From the NCBI GenBank assembly GCA_963700425.1, contig CAVOXO010000007.1:62001-126000 (forward strand): a stretch of 64,000 nucleotides of DNA, written 5' to 3'. This DNA comes from CAVOXO01 sp963700425. Lineage in GTDB: Bacteria; Actinomycetota; Acidimicrobiia; Acidimicrobiales; Microtrichaceae. Numbering within the stretch: the stretch's first letter is position 1; each line of letters starts with the position of its first letter. The position numbers were made by a program, and so were the translations under genes. The notes beneath the pieces are model-generated. The model was not told where the DNA came from. It did not search any database and saw only the letters and a list, made by a program, of their open reading frames with translations. Below are positions 54,081-62,264 of the stretch, in pieces.

Positions 54081-56063
54081 GTGACGAGCCATCTGGTCTT
54101 CCTCGCCCTGGGACTCGGGGCCGGTGCCGCTCTCGCCATGTTGTCGCTGGGCCTGGTGGTCACCTACCGGGCCAGCGGCGTGGTCAACATCGCACATGCC
54201 GCGGTCGGCATGTACCTCGGATTCGTCTTCTACGAGTTCCGCGAGACCGGAGACATCGTGTTGCCCATCGTCGGTCTGCCGGCCCGCGTCCACCTCTTCG
54301 CCCGACCGACGCTGGCCAGCGCCCTGATCATCGTCGGCGTCTACGCGGCGGGGATCGGCGCGTTGTTGTACGCCGGGATCTTCCGGCGACTCCGCCACGC
54401 CCCACCCCTCGCCGGCGTCGTCGCGTCGATCGGGGTCTTCCTCTACGCGTGGGCCATGGTGACCCTGCGCTTTCCCGCCGCGCCGCGCACCAGGGCGATT
54501 CTTCCCACCGGCGCGGTTCGCCTCTTCGGTCGGGCCCTCTTCACCGATCGTCTCGCGAGCGCGACCATCGCTCTCGCCGTGACGGGCACCCTGGTCGTGA
54601 TCTACAGGAGAACCCGCTTCGGGCTCGCCACGACCGCGTCAGCGGAGAACGCCACCGGCGCGGCCCTCACCGGTGTCAATCCCGACCTCCTCTCCATCGT
54701 CAACTGGATGCTCGCGACGGTTCTCGGTGCTCTCGCGATGATCATCGTCGCTCCGGTCGCGGGGCTGGACCCGCTGCAGCTGTCGCTACTGGTGGTCCCT
54801 GCCCTGGCAGCGGCGATGGTCGGGGACTTCACCTCCCTCGCCGTCGCGGCCGCGGCCGGGTTCGTCATCGGAATGGCCCAGTCGGAGATCGTCAACCTCC
54901 AGGCCGAGTGGAGATCGCTGTCGGGTATCGGCATCGCGCAGCTGCTGCCCTTCCTGGTCATCGTGGTGCTGTTGGCGGTTCGCGGCCGCGCCCTGCCCGA
55001 GAGAGGCGAGCGGGCATCGATGTCGCTGCCCGCCTCGCCGCCGCCGCGCCACCCCGTCGAATGGAGTGTGGCCCTGGCCGCGGTCGCAATCGTGGCCATG
55101 TCTCTCGGGGGATCCGAGATGCGTTCGGGTCTCATCACCTCGGCCATCGCCGTGGTCCTCTCCCTCTCGGTCGTCGTGCTCACCGGATTCGTCGGGCAGG
55201 TGTCGCTGGCACCGTTCGCGTTCGCCGGGGTCGCCGCCTTCACCGTGGCGAGGACCACGTCAACGGGGTGGCCGTTCCTTCCCGCGGCGATCGTCTCCAT
55301 CGGTCTCGCCGTGGGCCTCGGCGTGCTTCTGGGGCTTCCCGCCCTGCGCGTCCGCGGGATGAGCCTGGCGATCGCCACCCTCGGCGCGGCGGTGGTGATC
55401 GAACAGAGCCTCTTCAAGTGGCGGTGGTTCGTGGACGCGGGATCCGACGTCGCTCAACCCAGACTGTTCGGAATCGACCTGGGCATCGCCGCCGTCGGGG
55501 ACGACTACCCGAGACGGGCCTTCGGGATCATCTGTGTGGTCCTCGCCGCGGTTGCCGCGGTTCTGACGTCGTGGCTTCGTGGTGGCGCGACGGGTCGAGC
55601 ATGGATGGCGGTGCGGTCCGACGAATCGGCCGCTGCGGCCGCCGGGGTCGACGTGACCCGGGCGAAGCTGGGTGCATTCGCCCTCTCCTCGGCCTTTGCC
55701 GCTGTCGCCGGCGTTCTGTTGGCGGTCCAGCGCCAGTCGGTCTCGGTCGACTCGTTCGCGACGTTCGCCTCGCTCGCCCTGGTCGCCATCACCTACCTCG
55801 CGGGGATCTCCGCGGTCTCCGGCGCGGCGATCGCCGGTGCCCTCGCTCCGCTCGGCATCCTGACGGTGATCGCGGGTCAGGACCCGACCCGGGTGTCGCC
55901 CTACGCCTATGTCATCAACGCCGTTCTGCTCGTCCTCGCCGCATTGGCGATGCCCGACGGGTTGGCTCCCACCGCCATCGGCCGGTGGCGGCGCACCGGA
56001 GCGGCCACGGCGTCAGGAACTCCTGGCTCGCTCGAGCCTCGCGAACTTGTCGACGAGATCTGA
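54081..56063 (+). CDS. fused LivH-LivM branched-chain amino acid-type permease
   Basis: A 660-residue membrane protein containing both permease subunits in one chain. The N-terminal half, to about residue 310, is LivH-like (GLVVTYRASGVVNIAHAAVG, RTRFGLATTASAENATGAALTG). The C-terminal half is LivM-like (LTGFVGQVSLAPFAFAGVAAF, GRAWMAVRSDESAAAAAGVDV). The linker contains a Pro-rich stretch (LPASPPPRHPVE). The ATPases LivG and LivF are not adjacent and must be supplied elsewhere. The 3' end overlaps the convergent exonuclease gene by 51 bases. Confidence 0.9.
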   Translation: MTSHLVFLALGLGAGAALAMLSLGLVVTYRASGVVNIAHAAVGMYLGFVFYEFRETGDIVLPIVGLPARVHLFARPTLASALIIVGVYAAGIGALLYAGIFRRLRHAPPLAGVVASIGVFLYAWAMVTLRFPAAPRTRAILPTGAVRLFGRALFTDRLASATIALAVTGTLVVIYRRTRFGLATTASAENATGAALTGVNPDLLSIVNWMLATVLGALAMIIVAPVAGLDPLQLSLLVVPALAAAMVGDFTSLAVAAAAGFVIGMAQSEIVNLQAEWRSLSGIGIAQLLPFLVIVVLLAVRGRALPERGERASMSLPASPPPRHPVEWSVALAAVAIVAMSLGGSEMRSGLITSAIAVVLSLSVVVLTGFVGQVSLAPFAFAGVAAFTVARTTSTGWPFLPAAIVSIGLAVGLGVLLGLPALRVRGMSLAIATLGAAVVIEQSLFKWRWFVDAGSDVAQPRLFGIDLGIAAVGDDYPRRAFGIICVVLAAVAAVLTSWLRGGATGRAWMAVRSDESAAAAAGVDVTRAKLGAFALSSAFAAVAGVLLAVQRQSVSVDSFATFASLALVAITYLAGISAVSGAAIAGALAPLGILTVIAGQDPTRVSPYAYVINAVLLVLAALAMPDGLAPTAIGRWRRTGAATASGTPGSLEPRELVDEI

Positions 56064-56894
56064 TCCGTCGATGCGGGCGGACAACGCCCTGAAGGCCTCC
56101 GTGGGGCCCGTCCATCGCCAGTCGACCGGTGATCCGACATCGACATCGTCGACCAGGATGGCCAGGGTGCGGAACAGGACGGCATCGTCGTAGCCCTCGT
56201 CGAACGTCGCGCACAGCTTCGAGGCGCCGCGAACGGTGATGTCCCACTGTCCCGGCGCCCGGGGGATGTCCTCGAGATGGGGGTAACGCCGCAGCACCGT
56301 CGCAGCCGATTTCGCTCCCCAGCCGCTCAGGCCGGGGAATCCGTCGGCGCTGTCTCCCACGAGTGCCAGCCAGTCGGGAATCGACCCGGGCGGAACCCCG
56401 TACTTCTCCTCGACGGCCGCCTCGTCACGGATCTCCCCCGCCCGCCGATCGAACTGCACCACGTGGGGGTCGGCGACGCACTGGGCGAGGTCCTTGTCGG
56501 GGGTGCAGATCACCGCCCGCGAGAATCCCGGGTCGGACCTGACCAGCGCTGCGGCAGAGGCGAGAGCATCGTCGGCCTCGTGATCGACCATGGCCCACAC
56601 CGTGAAGCCGGCCGCCTCGAGCGCCTCCTCCAACAGCGGGAACTGAGAGGCCAGGTCGGGGTCGATACCGCTGCCGTCCTTGTAGCCAGGGTAGAGGTCG
56701 TTGCGGAACGAGGTGATGACGTGATCGGTGGCCACCCCGATGTGTGTGGATCCGTCGTCGAGCATCGAGGCCAACGACCGCAACACGCCTCGCACCGCTC
56801 CCACCGATTCGCCGTCGGCGTTCAGGTGCTTGCCTGCCGGGGAGTAGAAGTGGCGGAACAACTCATAGGTGCCGTCGACGAGGTGAGCCTCCAT
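56013..56894 (-). CDS. 5'-3' exonuclease (PolA-N/FEN family)
   Basis: A 293-residue stand-alone homologue of the 5' nuclease domain of DNA polymerase I. The metal-binding acidic residues lie in MEAHLVDGTYELFRHFY, MVDHEADDALASAAAL, VICTPDKDLAQCV and LALVGDSADGFPGLSGWGAKSA (helix-hairpin-helix). It would trim 5' flaps or primers. Its 3' 51 bases overlap the convergent permease gene. Confidence 0.88.
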   Translation of the reverse strand: MEAHLVDGTYELFRHFYSPAGKHLNADGESVGAVRGVLRSLASMLDDGSTHIGVATDHVITSFRNDLYPGYKDGSGIDPDLASQFPLLEEALEAAGFTVWAMVDHEADDALASAAALVRSDPGFSRAVICTPDKDLAQCVADPHVVQFDRRAGEIRDEAAVEEKYGVPPGSIPDWLALVGDSADGFPGLSGWGAKSAATVLRRYPHLEDIPRAPGQWDITVRGASKLCATFDEGYDDAVLFRTLAILVDDVDVGSPVDWRWTGPTEAFRALSARIDGSDLVDKFARLERARSS

Positions 56895-56993
56895 GGCCCT
56901 CAGCGTGTCAGATCCACCCCGGCCCTGCGGGGTCGACGAGTGGTCGATCCTCCGGACGCCGCCGCGCCCGTTCGGTCCCGCTCCGCGGCGCGG

Positions 56994-57396
56994 CTACTCC
57001 TGGACGAGCTCGATGAGCGTGCCGAAGGCGCCCTTGGGGTGGACGAACGCCACGGTGGTGCCCCGGCTGCCGGGCCGGGGCTCGCGGTCGATCGGCGTGG
57101 CGCCGGCGGCGACCATCTGGGTCGAGCGCCGCCGCGCAGTCGTCGACCCGGTAGCCGATGTGGTGCAGGCCCTCGCCGCGCTTCTCGATGGCCTTGGCGA
57201 TCGGCGAGTCGTCCCGGGTGGCGGCGGTCAGCTGGATGTAGCTGTCGGCCACCTTGACGAGGGCCTCCTCGACACCGTCGCACTCGACGATCTCGCGGTG
57301 GGCGACCTCGGCGCCGAAGGCGCGCTGGTAGTAGTCGACGGCGGCGTCGAGGTCGCGGACGGCGATGGCCACGTGGTCGATCTCGGTGAGCATCAT
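56994..57396 (-). CDS. mce: methylmalonyl-CoA epimerase (one frameshift)
   Basis: Glyoxalase/VOC-fold enzyme interconverting (R)- and (S)-methylmalonyl-CoA. Metal ligands sit in ITEIDHVAIAV-like EIDHVAIAV, GLHHIGYRVDD and the terminal LIELVQE. The frame changes near 57125 by one extra base, joining AALD to AMVAAGATPIDREPRPGS and FGTLIELVQE. The first of two adjacent ATG codons at 57396 is used. It follows crotonyl-CoA carboxylase/reductase, which makes ethylmalonyl-CoA; epimerases of this family also act on that product. Confidence 0.88.
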
Positions 57397-57424
57397 CGGA
57401 TGGGTCTCCTCGCATGTCGGCTCG

Positions 57425-58783
57425 TCAGAGCTCGCCACGGGCGTGGCGCTGGAACAGGGTGATCTTGTCCTCGCCGATCGCGGCGCGCTCGCTCGGGGTC
57501 GGTGATGCCCAGACCCGCCTCGGGGGCCAGGCACAGCACGCCGAGCTTGCCCTCGCCCTCGTTGTGGTGGATCTTCAGCGCCGCCTCGCCCACCTGATCG
57601 AGGGTGAACACCTCGCTCATCACCGGCTGGATGGCGCCCTTGTCGATGAGGCGGTTCATCTCCCACGCCTCCTGGTAGTTGGCGAAGTGCGACGAGACGA
57701 TGCTCTTGAGCTTCATCCACAGGTGGCGGTTGTCGTACTCGATCATGTAGCCGGAGGTGGCGGCGCAGGTGACGATCTTGCCGCCCCGCTTGGTGATGAA
57801 CACCGACGCGCCCATCGTCGAGCGACCGGGGTGCTCGAAGACGATGTCGGGATCCTCGCCGACCAGCTCGCGCACCTTCTTGCCGAGGCGGCGCCATTCG
57901 CGCTCGTCCTGGGTGTGCTCGTCGGACCAGAACTGGTAGTTCTCGGCCCGGCGGTCGATGACCGCGCTCGCAGCCCATGGCGTTGAGCAGCTTGACCCGC
58001 TCTCGCGACGACACCACACCGATCGGGGTGCCGCCGCCGTTGAGCACCAGCTGGGTGGCGTAGGCACCGATGCCGCCGGTGGCGCCCCAGATGAACACGT
58101 TGTCGCCCTGCTTCATGCGGGCCGCGTGGCCTCCCACGAGCATCCGGTAGCTGGTGGAGGCGCACAGCGCGTTGACCGCCGCCTCCTCCCAGGTGAGGTG
58201 GGCGGGCTTGGGCATGAGCTGGTTGGCCTTGACGATCGACAGGTCGGCCAGGCCGCCGTAGTTGGTCTCGAAGCCCCAGATGCGCTGGTTGTTGCCCAGC
58301 ATGGAGTCGTCGTGCGCCGACGGGTCCTGGTCGTCGACGTGGTTGCAGTGAACGGTGACCCGATCGCCCGGCTTCCAGTTGCGCACCGCGGAACCGACCC
58401 GGAGCACCACGCCCGAGGCGTCGGAGCCGACCACGTGGAAGTCCTGTGCGTGACGGGCACCCCACACCGACTCCCTGCCCATCCGGTCGAGGAAGCCGAA
58501 GGTCGACAGCGGCTCGAAGATCGACGTCCACACGGTGTTGAAGTTGATGGCGCTCGCCATCACCGCGAGATAGACCTCGTCCGGCGCCAGCTCGGGCGTG
58601 GGCACGTCGCCGACGTGGAGGCGACTTGCGCGGGTCCTTGTCCGCAGACTCGACCCCCTCCCACATGTCCGTCTCGGACCGCAGGACGTGGGCCGCCCGA
58701 AAGGACTCGGGAATTTCGAGAGCCGCGATCTCGTCGCCGGCGGCATCGTTGTTGATCGCTTCGAGGATGTGGTGCATCGACAT
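57425..58783 (-). CDS. ccr: crotonyl-CoA carboxylase/reductase (three frameshifts)
   Basis: Reductive carboxylase that fixes CO2 onto crotonyl-CoA with NADPH, giving ethylmalonyl-CoA. The zinc-less MDR fold is visible: NFNTVWTSIFEPLSTF, WGFETNYGGLADLS, the NADPH loop IWGATGGIGAYATQLVL and DIVFEHPGRSTMGASVF. Asn, Phe-Glu and His in those segments match the four residues known to hold CO2 in Ccr, so a carboxylase rather than a plain reductase is favoured. Extra bases near 58625, 57967 and 57495 break the frame. The ATG at 58783 is chosen because a -10 box lies 6 nt upstream. It stops at 57425. Confidence 0.88.
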
Positions 58784-58789
58784 GGCCAC

Positions 58790-58795
58790 ACGCTA
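58790..58795 (-). promoter_or_regulatory. -10 box (TAGCGT) for leaderless ccr
   Basis: Minus-strand TAGCGT ends 6 nt before the ATG at 58783 and directly abuts an in-frame GTG at 58789. This makes the ATG the better start. Confidence 0.5.
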
Positions 58796-58878
58796 TCGGC
58801 GCGCCGTGTCGGCGACGAAAGTGTCCAGCACGCGGCGACGAGGCGACGTAGTCTGGGAGTGACACTCGAGGGGGGCCG

Positions 58879-59313
58879 ATGAGAGTCAGTGACGTTCTGC
58901 GCAGCAAAGGTGATCACGTGGCGACTGTTCCGCCCGACACCACCGTGAGAGATCTTGTGGCCGCGCTCCGCGATCTCGGCGTGGGCGCACTGGTGGTCTC
59001 CGCCGACTCGACCACCATCGACGGCATCGTGTCCGAGCGTGACGTCGTCCGCCGCCTGGCCAGCGACGGTCCCGCCGTCCTCGACGGGCAGGTCGACGCC
59101 ATCATGACCACCGACGTGCACACGTGCTCCCCGTCACAGGATCTCGACGAGCTGAACGCCCTGATGACCAACAGCCGTGTCCGTCACATCCCCGTGGTCG
59201 TCGACGGGTCGCTGGCCGGAATCGTCAGCATCGGCGACGTGGTCAAGTCACGCATGCACGCCCTCGAAGAGGAGGCGCAGCAGCTGACCGAGTACATCAA
59301 TCACGGACGCTGA
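58879..59313 (+). CDS. CBS-domain pair protein
   Basis: A 144-residue protein consisting of two CBS motifs (residues about 8-60 and 73-125), which usually bind adenine nucleotides and sense energy state. No other domain is fused. Segments TVRDLVAALRDLGVGALVVS and IVSERDVVRRLA then VRHIPVVVDGSLAGIVSIGDVV are typical. A GAGGGGGG ribosome site precedes the ATG, and TAGTCT (58849-58854) could be its -10. It overlaps the 3' end of the convergent esterase gene. Confidence 0.88.
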   Translation: MRVSDVLRSKGDHVATVPPDTTVRDLVAALRDLGVGALVVSADSTTIDGIVSERDVVRRLASDGPAVLDGQVDAIMTTDVHTCSPSQDLDELNALMTNSRVRHIPVVVDGSLAGIVSIGDVVKSRMHALEEEAQQLTEYINHGR

Positions 59314-60375
59314 ACCGCGACAGAAATCCCACGCCTGCCGCGTGGCGTCGATGTCGAACGTCGTGTGGCCCAGGACCGAGTCGATCGACGCCGAGAAGTC
59401 ACTACCGGGCCAGGCGTGCCCTCCGCCCAGGACGATGTAGAACTCGACGTCGGCTCCGTCGGGACACGACCACACCCGGTGGACCACCTCCGTGGACACC
59501 TCGGTGTCCACGTAGCCCGGATCGCATCCGTTGTTCTCGGCCCAGGCTGCAGCCGATGCGGGGTATCCCGGCCCGTCGAGATCCGCCTCGGGAGTCGTCC
59601 CACCCGGAGTCCGGCCGCCGAGAGCACTGTCCAGATCGCCGACCCCGCCGTTGAAACGGAGGATCGGATCGGCTGTGCCGTGGATCGCCATCACCGGAAC
59701 CGCCCGGTCGGGAACGCACCCGTCGTAGGTGGTGATCCCCGCCACCGGCGCCACCGCGGCGAACGTCCCGCTCATCGAACAGCCCAGGTACGACGTGAGC
59801 ATCGCCCCGTTCGACAGCCCCGTCGCATAGATCCGGGCGCGATCGACACAGTGTTCCGCGGCCACGTCGTCGATGAGAGCGGCGACGAAGTCGAGGTCCC
59901 GCTGGATCCCCGAGCCCACCACGTTCGGTCCGACCGACCACGACACGGGTTGACCGGTTCCCTGTGGAAGGGCGACGAGGAAGCCCTCCTCCATAGCCAG
60001 ATCGCTGAAACCGGACATGCCGACATGAGCCTCGGCCCCCTCGGCCAGACCGTGGAAGTCGATGACGAGCGGCAGAGGCGAAGCCTCGTTCTCGGGAGCG
60101 GTCAACAGGTACCACCTCGCCTCACCTGACACGTCGAGGTTCCGCTGCTGGACGGCCCCGGGCGACCCCGTGGGAGAACAGGTCTCGACTCGGGGAGCGG
60201 CCGTGACCGTGGTGGTGACCTCCTCGTCGTCTGCGGAAGCCGCAGCGGCCGAACCCACGTCCCCGCTCGACCCGCCACACGCCGATGCCATCGCCGCGGC
60301 GGCTGCGGCGGCGGCGACTGCCCGCAGTCGTCTCCCTCGAGCGGGGCGGCCATCTCGTCGTCGTGATGGTCCCAT
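59297..60375 (-). CDS. LpqC-like PHB-depolymerase-family esterase (uncertain 3' end)
   Basis: Predicted secreted lipoprotein (basic start MGPSRRRDGRPARGRRLR, Ala-rich signal, MASACGG lipobox) with an alpha/beta hydrolase domain of the polyhydroxybutyrate-depolymerase/feruloyl-esterase group. The nucleophile Ser is in YATGLSNGAML, Asp in IHGTADPI, His in GGGHAWPGS. Straight reading runs to 59248. A one-base correction at about 59318 would give the more natural WDFLSRFS ending and a stop at 59297. I adopt the corrected end. Either way it overlaps the CBS gene. Substrate not certain. Confidence 0.8.
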
Positions 60376-60474
60376 GGTCTCCCCTCGGCGATCGGACTCG
60401 GCCACGCTAGGCCAACGGCCGTGGATCGTCGGGCCGCGACCCGGGACCGGATGCGGCAGCTGGACCGGCGCTGT

Positions 60475-60957
60475 TCATGCTCGGGCGATGTCGCACACCA
60501 ACCCGCCCGACACGCGGACGAGATCTCCGGGCGCACAGCTGAAGTTGTCGTTGGGGGTACCGGCCGCAGCCCAGAGGACCTCGTGATCGAGCAGTCGGGC
60601 GTCCACGAAGACCGGCAGCGGCGCGGGGTACCCGAACGGGGGAACCCCACCGATGGCGAATCCGGTGGACGCCCTCACCATCTCGGCATCCGCGCGCCCG
60701 ATTCTCTCCGCTCCCGTCACCCTCGCCAACTTGTCGGTGTCGCACCGGTTCGCACCGCAGATCAGAGCCACGATCGGACCGTCGACGACTCCGCCATGAG
60801 CGATGAAGACCAGCGACTTGACGATCTGGCCCACCTCGACACCCAGCGCGTCGGCGGCGTCCTGTGCGGTCCGGGTGTGTTCGTCGGAGTGGACCACGGC
60901 GATGTCGAGGCCGGACCGGGTCGCCGCGTCCACAACTTTCGCCACGGTCGGGTGCAT
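60475..60957 (-). CDS. YbaK/EbsC-family aminoacyl-tRNA deacylase
   Basis: A 160-residue trans-editing protein that hydrolyses mischarged tRNA (Cys-tRNA-Pro or related). Family elements are [22 protein letters not shown] with the catalytic Lys, [13 protein letters not shown] and [17 protein letters not shown]. The start ATG at 60957 is placed by the -10 box 6 nt upstream. Exact tRNA specificity cannot be read from sequence. Confidence 0.88.
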   Translation of the reverse strand: MHPTVAKVVDAATRSGLDIAVVHSDEHTRTAQDAADALGVEVGQIVKSLVFIAHGGVVDGPIVALICGANRCDTDKLARVTGAERIGRADAEMVRASTGFAIGGVPPFGYPAPLPVFVDARLLDHEVLWAAAGTPNDNFSCAPGDLVRVSGGLVCDIARA

Positions 60958-60963
60958 GCCCCG

Positions 60964-60969
60964 ACTCTA
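60964..60969 (-). promoter_or_regulatory. -10 box (TAGAGT) for leaderless ybaK-like gene
   Basis: Minus-strand TAGAGT ends 6 nt before the ATG at 60957. Confidence 0.5.
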
Positions 60970-61064
60970 GGGACGGTCGAGGTCCGCAGCCGCGCCATTG
61001 GATCGGCCCGTTCGGGGACCGATACTCTCGCCGGAACACGGCGCCGACTCCAAGGGGATCAGAC

Positions 61065-62254
61065 ATGGCCGGTTCAGTCATCGTTTCAGGGGCACGTACC
61101 CCGATCGGCAAGCTGTCCGGTTCGCTCGCCGGTTTCAGCGGAACCGACCTCGGCGGCATCGCCATCAAGGCGGCTCTCGATCGCGCCGGGATCAGCGGCG
61201 AGCAGGTCGACTACGTGTTCATGGGCCAGGTTCTCCTGGCCGGGGCCGGGCAGATCACCGCCCGCCAGGCCGCCATCGCCGGCGGCATCCCCATGACCGT
61301 CCCGTCGACCACCATCAACAAGGTCTGCCTCTCGGGCATCAACTCCATCATGATGGCCGACCTGCTCATCGGGCCGGCCAGGCCGACATCGTCGTCGCCG
61401 GTGGCATGGAGTCGATGACCAACGCCCCGTACCTGCTGCCCGACGCCCGCGCCGGCATGCGCATGGGCGACGGCAAGGTCATCGACTCGATGATGTTCGA
61501 CGGCCTGTTCTGCGCCATCGACCAGATGCGCCATGGGACTGGGGACCGAGAAGTACGCCGGCCGCCGCGGGCTTGAGCCGTGAGGAACAGGACGCCGTGG
61601 CCGCCCAGTCCCACGAGCGTGCCGCCCGGGCCCAGAAGGACGGCCTGTTCGACGACGAGATCGTCACCGTCGAGGTCCCCCAGCGCAAGGGCGACCCGGT
61701 GGAGTTCAGCGTCGACGAAGGCGTGCGCGGCCGAGACAACCCTCGATTCGCTCGGCGGCCCTACGACCGGCCTTCGACCAAGGACGGCAACGTCACTGCC
61801 GGCAACGCCTCGCAGATCTCCGACGGCGGCGCCGCGGTGGTCGTGGCCTCGAAGGCAGCGGCCGAGAAGCTCGGCGTGACCCCCCTCGGCGAGATCGTCG
61901 GCAACGGCCAGGTGGCCGGGCCCGACGCCTCGCTGCTCACCCAGCCGAGTCGGGCCATCACCCAGGCGCTCGAGCGCGCCGGGCATGTCGGTGTCCGACG
62001 TCGACCTCTTCGAGCTCAACGAGGCCTTCGCCGCGGTCGGCGTCGCCTCGATGAAGGACCTCGGCATCACCGACGAGATCGTCAACGTCAACGGCGGGGC
62101 CATCGCGCTGGGTCACCCCATCGGCATGTCCGGCACCCGCATCGTGCTGCACCTGCTCAACGAGCTGGCCCGCCGCGGCGGCGGAACGGGCGCAGCCGCA
62201 CTGTGCGGCGGCGGCGGACAGGGCGACGCCCTGCTCGTCAAGACGGTCAGCTGA
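61065..62254 (+). CDS. acetyl-CoA C-acetyltransferase (thiolase, four frameshifts)
   Basis: Condenses two acetyl-CoA to acetoacetyl-CoA or runs in reverse. Thiolase marks: [20 protein letters not shown], the nucleophile Cys in [64 protein letters not shown] and the second Cys in [15 protein letters not shown]. Frames change near 61375 (a missing base), 61530, 61573 and 61985 (extra bases); each repair restores consensus. The AAGGGGAT ribosome site precedes the ATG. Four breaks in 1.2 kb make this one of the worst-affected genes. It ends 10 bases before kup. Confidence 0.85.
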
Positions 62255-62264
62255 CAACCCGGGA

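Noticed and set aside
56908..59121. Apparent 737-residue protein combining crotonyl-CoA reductase and epimerase
   Set aside because: Extra bases link ccr and mce in one frame. Each gene has its own start and stop after correction.
689..62254. Widespread programmed +1 ribosomal frameshifting, suggested by the bias to extra bases
   Set aside because: No shared slippery sequence is seen at the break sites, breaks are absent from a 22-kb stretch, and several genes would need three or four shifts. Consensus error is far simpler.
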